Source: Rhizobium esperanzae
Lineage (GTDB): Bacteria; Pseudomonadota; Alphaproteobacteria; Rhizobiales; Rhizobiaceae
Assembly: GCF_014197615.1 (NCBI RefSeq)
Contig: NZ_JACIFY010000009.1
Coordinates: 62,001 to 126,000 of the forward strand
Reading direction: 5' to 3'
Length of the DNA: 64,000 nucleotides
Shown: positions 54,757-63,276 of the stretch, one piece after another
Numbering within the stretch: position 1 is the first letter of the stretch
Layout of the letters: each line of letters starts with the position of its first letter
Notes under the pieces: model-generated
What the model saw: only the letters and a program-made list of their open reading frames with translations
Databases searched by the model: none
Told to the model about the DNA's origin: nothing
Program-made: the position numbers and the translations under genes

Positions 54757-56598
54757 TCAGACCTGGCGATCGGCCATCACCAGATGACCTGGCCCGACTT
54801 CGCGATACGATGTGGCCGGAGGCTGATAGTCGACCGGGCGCATCGGGCTCTTGATCTCGTCATTCGCCACCATCCGCTTCTCGTGGCGGCGATCAGGATC
54901 AGGCACGGGCACGGCTGAAATCAACTTCTTCGTATAGGGATGCTGCGGATTTTCGAAGACGGCGGCGCGCGGTCCGATCTCGACGATCTCGCCAAGATAC
55001 ATCACCGCCACCCGGTGGCTGACGCGTTCGACCACCGCCATGTCGTGAGAGATGAACAGGAAGGCGAGGTTGAGGCTCTGCTGCAGGTCGAGCATCAGGT
55101 TGATGACCTGCGCCTTGATCGACACGTCGAGCGCCGACACGCTTTCATCGGCGACGATGACCTTCGGCTGCAGGGCAAGCGCGCGGGCAATGCAGACGCG
55201 CTGGCGCTGGCCGCCGGAAAATTCATGCGGGTAGCGCGCCGCCATATCCGGGGACAGACCGACCTTCGCGAGCAGGTCGGCGACGACCTCCCTTGCCTGT
55301 TTCGCATTGCCCATCCGGTGTTCGAGATAGGGCTCGGCGATTGCAGCCCCCACCGTCATGCGCGGATTGAGGCTGGCGAAGGGATCCTGGAAAATCATCT
55401 GCACGGATTTGCGCATCTCGCGCAGTTCCTTCCTGTCGAGGTCGAGCACCTCCCTGCCCTCGACGAGAACGGAACCCGCCTGCGGCTCGATCAGACGCAT
55501 AATGGCGCGCCCTGTCGTCGATTTGCCGCAGCCGGATTCGCCGACGAGCGACAGTGTCTCGCCGGCATGAAGATCGAAGGAGACGTTTTCGACCGCGTGC
55601 ACCCGGCTGGTCAGCCGATTGAACAGGCCGGAATGAATGTCGAAACGTTTGGTGAGGTTCTTCACCTCAAGCACCGGCTTTGCCGCGACCGTATCGGCGG
55701 CCTCGGTGGGAACGTCCGATTCCCCAGTCGTCGTGTTGACCACGGGAAACCGCAGCGGCCTTGGCCGGCCCTGCATCGAGCCGAGCACAGGTACGGCCGA
55801 CAGCAGCGCTCTCGTATAGGGATGTCTGCCGCGGTGGAAGATATCGGCAGTAGGCCCGCTCTCCACCTGTTCGCCGCGATACATCACCACCGTCCTGTCG
55901 GCGATCTCGGCGACGACACCCATGTCATGGGTGATGAAGAGAACCGAGGTCCCCTCCTCTTCCTGCAGCATCTTGATGAGATCGAGGATCTGGCCCTGGA
56001 TCGTCACATCCAGCGCCGTCGTCGGCTCGTCCGCGATCAAGAGTTTCGGCCGGCTGGCGAGCGCCATGGCAATCATCACCCGCTGGCGCATGCCGCCGGA
56101 AAAACGATGCGGATATTCGTCGAAACGCGAGGCGGCCGAAGGGATACGGACTTTTTCCAGCAGTCGGATCGTCTCGGCCCTGGCATCGGCCCTGCTCATC
56201 TCGGAATGGCAGAGCAGCGCTTCGGAAATCTGATCGCCGATGGTGAAGAGCGGATTGAGCGATGTCATCGGCTCCTGGAAGATCATCGCCACCTCATTGC
56301 CGCGCACCTGCCGCATGGCATGTTCCGGCAAGGCCAGGAGGTCGCGCCCGCCGAGCATGACGCGGCCCTCGATGCGGCTGGTGTCGGCCTGCAGCAGCCG
56401 CATGATCGACAGAGAGGTGACGCTCTTGCCGGAGCCGGATTCACCGACGATCGCCACGGTTTCGGCGGGGGCGACGGTGAAGGAGACGTCGCGGACCACC
56501 GGTCTCCAGGCGCCGTCGACCAGGAAGGACGTCGTCAGCCCCTCGACGGAAAGAATGGCGGTGACTGCCTCGATCGATCGTGCCTGGACGCTGCCCAT
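54757..56598 (-). CDS. Dipeptide/oligopeptide-type ABC ATP-binding protein, fused two-ATPase form
   Basis: This 613-residue protein is a natural fusion of DppD- and DppF-like ATPases. The first half has [16 protein letters not shown] and [12 protein letters not shown]; the second has [17 protein letters not shown] and [12 protein letters not shown]. Each half ends with the oligopeptide-type C-terminal segment ([12 protein letters not shown] and [12 protein letters not shown]). GGAGGAAC supports the ATG. One chain therefore supplies both nucleotide sites for the permease pair encoded upstream. Confidence 0.93.
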   Translation of the reverse strand: MGSVQARSIEAVTAILSVEGLTTSFLVDGAWRPVVRDVSFTVAPAETVAIVGESGSGKSVTSLSIMRLLQADTSRIEGRVMLGGRDLLALPEHAMRQVRGNEVAMIFQEPMTSLNPLFTIGDQISEALLCHSEMSRADARAETIRLLEKVRIPSAASRFDEYPHRFSGGMRQRVMIAMALASRPKLLIADEPTTALDVTIQGQILDLIKMLQEEEGTSVLFITHDMGVVAEIADRTVVMYRGEQVESGPTADIFHRGRHPYTRALLSAVPVLGSMQGRPRPLRFPVVNTTTGESDVPTEAADTVAAKPVLEVKNLTKRFDIHSGLFNRLTSRVHAVENVSFDLHAGETLSLVGESGCGKSTTGRAIMRLIEPQAGSVLVEGREVLDLDRKELREMRKSVQMIFQDPFASLNPRMTVGAAIAEPYLEHRMGNAKQAREVVADLLAKVGLSPDMAARYPHEFSGGQRQRVCIARALALQPKVIVADESVSALDVSIKAQVINLMLDLQQSLNLAFLFISHDMAVVERVSHRVAVMYLGEIVEIGPRAAVFENPQHPYTKKLISAVPVPDPDRRHEKRMVANDEIKSPMRPVDYQPPATSYREVGPGHLVMADRQV

Positions 56599-56616
56599 CT
56601 CGGTTCCTCCTCCGGC

Positions 56617-57813
56617 TCAATCCGGCCAGCGCAGCAGCCCGTCGAAACGGTGCCGGCTGCGGTTTTCGATCGGCGTGGCGATGATCTCGTTGGAGGCGCG
56701 CGCCTTGTCGAGTTCCTCAGCGAGGCGGTTTGCGACGATGACGTCCTGGCCCGGATGCAGGTTGCACGGGTCGAGATAGAAATAGCGGTGCTCCACCTCG
56801 TGATCGCGCACGATGATCGGCGGGCTGCCCTTGGCAAGCGCATCGGCCAGATCCCAGGCGGTGATATGGGCCCCTTCGGCATCGACGATGAGCCGCAGCC
56901 GATCGAGCGGATTGTTGGTGGGATCGGGCTCGATCAGCGCGGTGACGCCGGGCCGGCCGTCGAGTGTCTTTTTCCAGAGGTTGAGAGAGCCGGTCTCACG
57001 TTCGCGGATGCCGGCATGGTCACGGCGCTCCCAGGCTTCGAGTGCGGCCATGACGCCGAAAATGCTCTCCTTGCCGACCTTCATGCCGCGGCCGATGCCC
57101 ATGTTCTGCAGGAAGGCATGGCGCACGAGCTCTTTCCTGCCGGCGACGATGCCCGAGGTCGGGCCGCCGAGGAATTTGTGGCCGGAATAGAGCGCGATAT
57201 CGGCCCCCTGCTCCAGGAAAATCCTGAGATCATATTCCGAGGCCGCATCGACGATAACAGGCACGCCCCTGGCATGCGCGATCTCGACGAACTCCTTGAG
57301 GTTCAAGAGGCCGTAATCGACGACATGGTGGGAGACGACGTAGACGGCGGCGGCCGTCTTGTCGGTGATCGCATGCTCCATGTGGAAGCGGTGCGTCGAG
57401 GTCGCCTGTCCAACCAGCACGACCTTGCCGCCGGCAAGCCGGATTGCCTGATCGACCGGTGCGCCGTAGCTCACCACATGGCCCATCTGCACCAGCACCT
57501 CGTTTTTGTCAGGCACGGCATCCGGCAGCTTCTCGATCGCCAGCAGATTGTCGCCGGTGATGGCGCCGGCGACGGCGAGCGAAATGCCGGCCGAGCAGGA
57601 GGCGGTGACGAAACCGGCCTCGCCGCCGGTCAGCCGGGCGATGACCGCACTTGCCTTGCGCTGCAGGTCGTTGATCTCGACGAAGTGCGGCAGGATCGAT
57701 GCCATCGCCTCGATCGCCTCCGGCACGACGATCGAGGCGCCGAGGCTGGTCATCGTGCCCGAAACGTTGATGACGGGGCGAAGGCCGAGCGATGGTCTCA
57801 TATCAGTGGACAT
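56617..57813 (-). CDS. PLP-dependent SelA/DgaE-like enzyme (amino-acid lyase)
   Basis: This 398-residue enzyme has the fold I PLP core of the SelA/D-glucosaminate-6-phosphate ammonia-lyase group. [16 protein letters not shown] opens the protein, [11 protein letters not shown] holds the Asp that binds the ring nitrogen, and [15 protein letters not shown] holds the PLP lysine Lys213. GGAGAAG supports the ATG at 57813. The gene lies between the RidA gene and the fused ATPase gene. A lyase that eliminates ammonia, followed by a RidA protein that hydrolyses the released enamine, would make biochemical sense. Confidence 0.82.
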   Translation of the reverse strand: MSTDMRPSLGLRPVINVSGTMTSLGASIVVPEAIEAMASILPHFVEINDLQRKASAVIARLTGGEAGFVTASCSAGISLAVAGAITGDNLLAIEKLPDAVPDKNEVLVQMGHVVSYGAPVDQAIRLAGGKVVLVGQATSTHRFHMEHAITDKTAAAVYVVSHHVVDYGLLNLKEFVEIAHARGVPVIVDAASEYDLRIFLEQGADIALYSGHKFLGGPTSGIVAGRKELVRHAFLQNMGIGRGMKVGKESIFGVMAALEAWERRDHAGIRERETGSLNLWKKTLDGRPGVTALIEPDPTNNPLDRLRLIVDAEGAHITAWDLADALAKGSPPIIVRDHEVEHRYFYLDPCNLHPGQDVIVANRLAEELDKARASNEIIATPIENRSRHRFDGLLRWPD

Positions 57814-57883
57814 GAACTTCTCCAGAATTCCGGGTCGGGGAGCGGCGCATGGGGGAACGCTCCTCCAAATATGAAAACTTTCG

Positions 57884-58381
57884 TCAGCCGTGCAAGGCGA
57901 CGATCGCCTCGATTTCGACGGTGATGTTGCCGGGCAGCGAGCCGAAGCCGACGGCCGAGCGGGCATGTTCGCCGGCCGGCCCGAAGACTTCAATGAAGAG
58001 ATCCGAGCAGCCGTTGATGACGCTCGGATGATCCTCGAAATCGGGCACGGCATTGACCATGCCGAGCAGCTTGACCACCCGCCTGACGCGGGAGAGATCG
58101 CCCAGCGCCTCATGCATGACGGCAAGCAGATTGATACCGGTCAGCCGGGCGTGGCCATAGGCCGCCTCGACACCGACGCCGCCGCCGACCTTGCCGGCAT
58201 GCAGCAAACCGTCGGCCTCGCGCGGCCCCTGGCCGGAGAGATAGAGCATGTTGCCCTCCAGCACATGCGTCACGAAATTGGCGATCGGCGGCGGCGGCGG
58301 CGGCAGGGTTATGCCGAGCGCGGCAAGCCGTTTGTAAGGCGAGCTCTCGACCTTGCCGGCGGCGGTGGGAAACTGGTTCAC
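57884..58381 (-). CDS. RidA family protein (long form)
   Basis: I use the GTG at 58381, because AGGAG lies five bases upstream; an ATG at 58396 has no such site. The 165-residue product is longer than usual RidA (about 130) owing to an N-terminal segment with a run of five prolines (ITLPPPPPP). [37 protein letters not shown] and the C-terminal [25 protein letters not shown] match the family and keep the Arg of the active site. It sits beside a PLP lyase-like enzyme. Confidence 0.87.
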   Translation of the reverse strand: MNQFPTAAGKVESSPYKRLAALGITLPPPPPPIANFVTHVLEGNMLYLSGQGPREADGLLHAGKVGGGVGVEAAYGHARLTGINLLAVMHEALGDLSRVRRVVKLLGMVNAVPDFEDHPSVINGCSDLFIEVFGPAGEHARSAVGFGSLPGNITVEIEAIVALHG

Positions 58382-58444
58382 GCAAACTCCTGTCATGCAA
58401 TTTTCGATTTGGCGAATTTGGGAGCCGACCGAGAGGCCGGCGGA

Positions 58445-59314
58445 TTAAAGATCCTTGCGAAGTCTTGGATCGAGCATGTCCCTGAGGCCATCGCCGACCA
58501 TCTGCAGCGACAGCACCGAGAGAATGATCGCGACGCCGGGAAAGAGCGTCATCCAGTCGGCCTGACCGATATATTGCCGGCCGGCGGCGATCATCGTTCC
58601 CCAGGTCGGAATCTCAGGGCTGACGCCGAGACCGAGGAAAGACAGGCCGGCTTCGGCAAGCATGGCGCTGGCAAAGAGGAAAGTGGCCTGCACCAGGATC
58701 GGCGACAGCAGATTGCGCAGCACATGCCGCGTCATGATGTGGAAGGTCGAAATCCCAAGCGCCCTCGCCGCCTCGACATAGGGCAGCTCGCGAATGACCA
58801 GCGTCGAGGCGCGGACGATGCGGGCAAGGCGCGGCGCATAAACGATCGACAGCGCAATGATGACTGTCGTCAGCGACGGACCGAGGGCAGCGACCAGCGC
58901 GATCGCCAGCAGAATATCCGGGAATGCCATCATCGCATCGATCAGCCGGGCGATCGGCGTATCGAGCTTCTGGAAAAAGCCGGCGAGCAGGCCGAGCGTC
59001 ACGCCGATCACCGCCGACAGGGCGACGACGGCGGCGCCGACCAGCAGCGACAGGCGGCCGGCAAAGATCGTACGCGAGAAGACGTCGCGGCCGAATTCGT
59101 CCGTGCCGAAGAAGAAGATTTCGCTCGGCGGTTTCAGCCGGTTGACGATGGAAAGTTTGGACGGCGAATACGGCGCGACCACGGGCGCGAAGGCTGCCAG
59201 CAGCACGAAGACCGTCAGGATCAGCAGGCCGAAGGCGACCGTCTTGCGCTTCAGCAGGCGGCGGACGAATTTGCTGCTTTCGCTCTCGGCGGATTTGATT
59301 GCGATATCGGCCAT
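58445..59314 (-). CDS. Dipeptide-type ABC transporter permease (DppC/OppC type)
   Basis: The ATG at 59314 overlaps the stop of the upstream permease by one base (TGATG). The 289-residue product has a cytoplasmic N-terminus, a first membrane helix (FGLLILTVFVLLAAFAPVVAPY) and FGTDEFGRDVFSRTIFAGRLSLLVG, the OppC signature. EAARALGISTFHIMTRHVLRNLLSPILV is the EAA loop, and PTWGTMIAAG follows near the end. It forms the channel with the DppB-type subunit. Confidence 0.93.
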   Translation of the reverse strand: MADIAIKSAESESSKFVRRLLKRKTVAFGLLILTVFVLLAAFAPVVAPYSPSKLSIVNRLKPPSEIFFFGTDEFGRDVFSRTIFAGRLSLLVGAAVVALSAVIGVTLGLLAGFFQKLDTPIARLIDAMMAFPDILLAIALVAALGPSLTTVIIALSIVYAPRLARIVRASTLVIRELPYVEAARALGISTFHIMTRHVLRNLLSPILVQATFLFASAMLAEAGLSFLGLGVSPEIPTWGTMIAAGRQYIGQADWMTLFPGVAIILSVLSLQMVGDGLRDMLDPRLRKDL

Positions 59315-60255
59315 CAGTAGCGCACCCTTGGATCGACCAGCAGATAGAGCATGTCGATCGCAAAATTGATCAGCACGTAGAGTGCAGCGATGACGAGCAG
59401 CGCCCCCTGGATGACGGGATAGTCGCGGCGCAGCACCGCCGAGACGACGAGATTGCCGACACCCGGCAGGCCGAAGACGGTCTCGGTGACGACGGCCCCT
59501 GAAATCAGCACCGCCGCCGTCAGGCCGAGCACCGTCAGGATCGGGATCAGCGCATTCTTCAGCGCGTGCTTGAGGATGACCCGGCGCTCGACCAGCCCCT
59601 TGGCGCGCGCCGTGCGGATATAATCGTCGCCGAGCACGTCGAGCATCGAGGCGCGGGTGAAGCGCAGGATCAGTGCCGATGAGACGATGCCGAGCGCGAA
59701 AGCCGGCAGCGTCAGGTGATACATGCGCTCGAGAAAACTCGAGCCGGGACCACCATAACCGGAGACCGGGAAGAGATTGAGCCGGACGGCAAAGAACTGC
59801 ATCAGGATGAGGCCGAGCCAGAAGCTCGGAATGCTGGCGGCAAACATGGCAAGCGTCGTTGCCGCCTGGTCGACGAAGGAGCCGCGCCGATAGGCGGCAT
59901 AGATGCCGATCGGCAAAGCGATGATGCTGGCGATGAGAAGCGAAAATAGCGTCAGGAAGAAGGTCGGTTCGGCGCGATCGATGAGCGCCGAGGTGACCGG
60001 CATGTTGAGGAAAATCGACTGGCCGAGATCGCCCTTCAGCAACTGGCCGATATAATAGACATATTGCAGGCCGAGCGACTGATCGAGGCCGAGCCGGCTT
60101 CTGAGATCGGCAATATCCTGCGGCGTCGCGTCCGGCCCGAGCATCACGGCAGCCGGATCTCCCGGCGTCACGCGCACGATGACGAAGACGATCGTGACGA
60201 CAAGAAACATCACGACGATCATGCCGAACAGGCGCTGGAGAATGTAGCGGATCAT
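59314..60255 (-). CDS. Dipeptide-type ABC transporter permease (DppB/OppB type)
   Basis: This 313-residue membrane protein starts MIRYILQRLFGMIVVMFLVVTIVFVIVRVTPGDPA, the hallmark N-terminus of DppB subunits. LGLDQSLGLQYVYYIGQLLKGDLGQS and the EAA-like ARAKGLVERRVILKHALKNALIPILTVLG follow. It lies 82 bases after the binding-protein gene, with a stem-loop between. Confidence 0.93.
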   Translation of the reverse strand: MIRYILQRLFGMIVVMFLVVTIVFVIVRVTPGDPAAVMLGPDATPQDIADLRSRLGLDQSLGLQYVYYIGQLLKGDLGQSIFLNMPVTSALIDRAEPTFFLTLFSLLIASIIALPIGIYAAYRRGSFVDQAATTLAMFAASIPSFWLGLILMQFFAVRLNLFPVSGYGGPGSSFLERMYHLTLPAFALGIVSSALILRFTRASMLDVLGDDYIRTARAKGLVERRVILKHALKNALIPILTVLGLTAAVLISGAVVTETVFGLPGVGNLVVSAVLRRDYPVIQGALLVIAALYVLINFAIDMLYLLVDPRVRY

Positions 60256-60299
60256 GAATGCCGGCCTTCAAGCCTTTGCAGATGTGTTGGAAAAGACGA

Positions 60300-60328
60300 C
60301 CGGCACCGGTCACGAAGACCGGCGCCGG
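60300..60328 (-). terminator. Stem-loop after peptide-type binding-protein gene
   Basis: CCGGCACCGGTC and GACCGGCGCCGG form a 12-bp stem with one mismatch and a five-base loop, ten bases after the stop at 60338. It lies in the gap before the DppB gene and has no T run. Confidence 0.6.
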
Positions 60329-60337
60329 CGGCGGTGC

Positions 60338-61864
60338 TTACTTCTTGATCGAAGCGTTCCAGAAATACGGCCACGGAGCCGGATCGACGCCTTCGAGCTT
60401 GACCGACTTTGCCGAAACGGCGTTGAAATCGCCGATCTTCATGAAGGGCGCGTCTGCATAGACGGCCTTCTGGACATCGGCCCAAAGCGCCACGCGCTTC
60501 TTCGGGTCGACCTCGGAGGTGAAGGCATCGACGGCGGCCTTGCGGGCCGGCGTATCCCACCAGCCCGGCGAACTGGTCGAGAGCGAACCGATGAGGGCCG
60601 GCTCCGGCAGGAAGGGGCTGTGGGTGATGTAGATATCCCAGAGCTTCGGATCGGTGCGGCGCTGCGTCAGCGTCGCCCAGTCCACCACCTGCATATCGAC
60701 GGTGAAGCCGGCAAGCTTCAGATATTCGGCGGCGACCTGCGCCATCTTGTAGTGAAACTCGTATTGGCGGCTGGTCAGGATGCGGATCGGCTCACCATTA
60801 TAACCGGCCTTCTTGGCGGCAGCCGCCGCCCCTTCCGGATCGGCGACATTATAGGCGCCCTCGACGCCGGCATCCGTCGACCAGGAGAAGGTCTTCGGAT
60901 AGATCGCGCCATCGAGCGCATAAAAATCCTTGCTGCCGAAGGCGGCCGCCAACATGTCTTCCATGCTCAGCGCCTGGCGGATCGCCTTGCGGATCTCGAC
61001 ATTCCCAGCAACACCTTCCTTCGTGTTAAAGACGAAGACCGGGTAGCCGAAGGGCTTGAGGATGACCGGCTGCGAGGCTGTCGACGCCTTCAGCTTGTCG
61101 TAGGATTCGACGGCGATCGAATCGACGTAATCATACTGGCCTGAGACGGCGGCTTCGACGCGGGTATTCGGGTCCGGCACCGGCACGAAGCGGATCTCGT
61201 CGAGATATTGATGGCGGGCGCCACCATAACCGTTGCTGTCGCCTTCGCGGGATTTGTAACCGTCGAAACGGACGAGCTGGATATACTGGTCGGCCTTGCG
61301 CTCCTTCAGCATATAGGGACCGGTGCCGATGAACTCCTTCATCGGCTCGTCCTGTTTTTCGGCTGGAATGATGATCGCCGCCGAATTGTTGAAGGCAAGC
61401 AGCGAGGTCAGCGGCGCATAGGGCTGCTTCAGCGTAATGGTGACGGTCGCCGGGTCGGTGGCGGTGATCTTGTCGATAAAGCCGGCCACCTGCTTGCCGC
61501 GCGAGGCAATCTTCATCCAGCGGCCAAGCGAGGCAACGACATCTTCCGAGGTCATGTCTGTATTGTCGTGGAACTTGATGCCGGTCCGGAGCTTGATCGT
61601 ATAGGTTTTGCCATCGGCGCTGATCTCGGGCAGGCTTTCGGCCAGAAGCGGCGTGACGTTCCAGCTCTTGTCGAAGGTGTAGAGCGTTTCGAAAATATGC
61701 TGGGTGACGATGCCGACAAGATCGGCTGTCGACGACATCGGATCGAGTGTCGGCGGCTCGCCGATCGTCGCGACATTGATGACGCCGCCCTTTTCCTGGG
61801 CAAGCAGGGTGGAAGGCAAAGCGACGAGCGCGGTGCCGAGCAGGAATGCGACCAGTGTTTTCAT
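60338..61864 (-). CDS. Periplasmic solute-binding protein (DppA/family 5 type)
   Basis: The ATG at 61864 follows GGGAG. The 508-residue protein has a signal peptide (residues 1-22, ending LLA). The family 5 motifs are INVATIGEPPTLDPMSSTADLVGIVTQHIFETLYT near the start and IKLRTGIKFHDNTDMTSEDVVASLGRW. It captures a peptide-like or other aminated solute in the periplasm and is the first gene of the operon to 54757 or 53857. The enzymes in the operon (PLP lyase-like, RidA, ureidoglycine aminohydrolase-like) suggest an amino-containing ligand rather than a dipeptide. Confidence 0.9.
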   Translation of the reverse strand: MKTLVAFLLGTALVALPSTLLAQEKGGVINVATIGEPPTLDPMSSTADLVGIVTQHIFETLYTFDKSWNVTPLLAESLPEISADGKTYTIKLRTGIKFHDNTDMTSEDVVASLGRWMKIASRGKQVAGFIDKITATDPATVTITLKQPYAPLTSLLAFNNSAAIIIPAEKQDEPMKEFIGTGPYMLKERKADQYIQLVRFDGYKSREGDSNGYGGARHQYLDEIRFVPVPDPNTRVEAAVSGQYDYVDSIAVESYDKLKASTASQPVILKPFGYPVFVFNTKEGVAGNVEIRKAIRQALSMEDMLAAAFGSKDFYALDGAIYPKTFSWSTDAGVEGAYNVADPEGAAAAAKKAGYNGEPIRILTSRQYEFHYKMAQVAAEYLKLAGFTVDMQVVDWATLTQRRTDPKLWDIYITHSPFLPEPALIGSLSTSSPGWWDTPARKAAVDAFTSEVDPKKRVALWADVQKAVYADAPFMKIGDFNAVSAKSVKLEGVDPAPWPYFWNASIKK

Positions 61865-61914
61865 GTGATGGCTCCCGTTTAGTTCCATTATTATGCAATT
61901 CATCTTTTTGTAAC

Positions 61915-61942
61915 AGAATAAGAACTGGATCGATCCTGTCAA
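61915..61942 (-). promoter_or_regulatory. Promoter and operator of the peptide-type ABC operon
   Basis: On the minus strand TTGACA (61942-61937) and TATTCT (61920-61915) are separated by 16 bases. The palindrome GGATCGATCC (61927-61936) fills the spacer and is a likely repressor or activator site. The promoter is about 50 bases upstream of the ATG. Confidence 0.55.
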
Positions 61943-62093
61943 GCGCGGGCGATGGAATATGCAGCCGCGGATAGCGCGACGACGAAAAAACACCATCGTC
62001 GGCTGCGGCTGGCTGCGCCGCGCGAAAGCGGCATGATATCCCAACGTCAGGTGATCACCTTGCAGTCAGGCTTCAACGGAACGGGAGAACGGG

Positions 62094-62678
62094 ATGAGCA
62101 TCGATTTCAACACAGGAAAATGGCTGAACGAGCCGGCCAACTGGCGCGCAGATGAAACCGGCCTGACGCTAACGACCGACGAGAAAACCGATTTCTGGCG
62201 CGAAACCCATTACGGCTTCACCCGCGACAACGGTCATTTCCTCGCTTTTCCCACCGGCGACAGCTTCACCGCCGAGATCCGCGTCCAGGGCGAATTCCGC
62301 ACCCTCTACGACCAGGCCGGGCTGATGGTGCGCCTCGACGAAAAACGCTGGGTGAAGTCAGGCGTCGAATTCACCGACGGCGAAGCCTTCCTCAGCACCG
62401 TCGTCACCGACGGCAGATCCGACTGGTCGGTGTCGCAGCCCTTCAAGGAACTCAAGGATTTCCACATCCGCGTCACTGTTGCAAACGGCGCCATGCGCAT
62501 CCAGGCCTCCCGCGACGGCCGCCGCTGGCCGCTGCTGCGGCTAGCGCCCTTGCCGACGGCAGAGCACTACGAGGTCGGGCCGACTGCCTGCACGCCGGAG
62601 CGCAGTGGGTTGAGTGTGCGGTTTTCGGAGTTTTCGATCGGGCCGGCGATTACGACCGGGCTGCATGATTTGAGTTGA
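62094..62678 (+). CDS. DUF1349 domain protein (concanavalin-like fold)
   Basis: This 194-residue protein matches the DUF1349/YesU family of small beta-sandwich proteins. NEPANWRADETGLTLTTDEKTDFWRETHYGF opens it, DQAGLMVRLDEKRWVKSGVEFTDG is the central strand pair, and MRIQASRDGRRWPLLRLAPLP is the family's last motif. It has no signal peptide. Relatives are often in carbohydrate-use loci, but a direct function is not known. GGAG precedes the ATG. Confidence 0.87.
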   Translation: MSIDFNTGKWLNEPANWRADETGLTLTTDEKTDFWRETHYGFTRDNGHFLAFPTGDSFTAEIRVQGEFRTLYDQAGLMVRLDEKRWVKSGVEFTDGEAFLSTVVTDGRSDWSVSQPFKELKDFHIRVTVANGAMRIQASRDGRRWPLLRLAPLPTAEHYEVGPTACTPERSGLSVRFSEFSIGPAITTGLHDLS

Positions 62679-62702
62679 GAAGTTTCCATCTTCTATAGGA
62701 CA

Positions 62703-62787
62703 GACTCTAATTCATTTTGGAGGAAATTCGCAGTGGCAGGTCAAGATGACCCGCCACTGCGAATTTCCTCCAGAATTGATTAGAGTC
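62703..62787. repeat. Long palindromic element (85 bp)
   Basis: The outer arms GACTCTAAT (62703-62711) and ATTAGAGTC (62779-62787) enclose perfect 19-base arms, GGAGGAAATTCGCAGTGGC (62719-62737) and its complement (62753-62771). An inner pair GGTCA/TGACC (62739-62743, 62747-62751) makes the tip. The whole can fold into one hairpin. Its form suggests a rhizobial palindromic intergenic repeat or the remains of a miniature mobile element. The 286-base gap holds no gene. Confidence 0.7.
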
Positions 62788-62964
62788 CGGCCCATCGAAG
62801 GGCCGACAATGAAGAATCAGAGATTCACGGAAGAGAAAATTATTATGGCGCTGGCGCCGATATTCTGCTGACGGCCGCAGATCGAAATGAACCCGCCGCC
62901 GGAACAGATTTTTAGTTGCTCCTCAAACTTGATCTTGGGACGTACGGCTTTGCGATGCCCGCTG

Positions 62965-63276
62965 TCACAAGCCTCGCTCCTCGAAGTGATCTGACATTTT
63001 CTCCAGATATTCTCGACATTTATTCAAATCCGGGTAGTAGTCCGCCGTAAATCTTACTTCCCCCCGGTCACTGACCACTAAAGCACATTTTCGCAGACTA
63101 GCTTGTGGCGGTATCTGAATATCGGGATTCCTGAAGAACATCCAAGCGCGGCGAACATTAAGGCATTCGTCAAGAATCGGAGGCTCGCCAATTGCAAGGA
63201 AATCGTGCCAATGTTGACGGCCGGCTTCCTTTGCAAGCTCTCTGATTTCCTCAAAAGCGAGCTCCGTTTCGTCCAT
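62965..63276 (-). CDS. Candidate immunity protein for the adjacent toxin
   Basis: This 103-residue acidic soluble protein (DETELAFEEIRELAKEAGRQHWHDFLAIGEPPILDECLN and onward) starts at an ATG that overlaps the TAA of the toxin gene (TAATG). A small gene directly behind a polymorphic toxin and translationally coupled to it is the usual place for the immunity protein that protects the producer. No immunity family could be named from the sequence, so the call rests on position and coupling. Confidence 0.65.
   Translation of the reverse strand: MDETELAFEEIRELAKEAGRQHWHDFLAIGEPPILDECLNVRRAWMFFRNPDIQIPPQASLRKCALVVSDRGEVRFTADYYPDLNKCREYLEKMSDHFEERGL

Noticed and set aside
54940..57924. Open frame of nearly 1000 codons on the plus strand
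   Set aside because: It is antisense to the fused ATPase and the PLP enzyme genes, with composition typical of a shadow frame (His, Asp, Arg rich).
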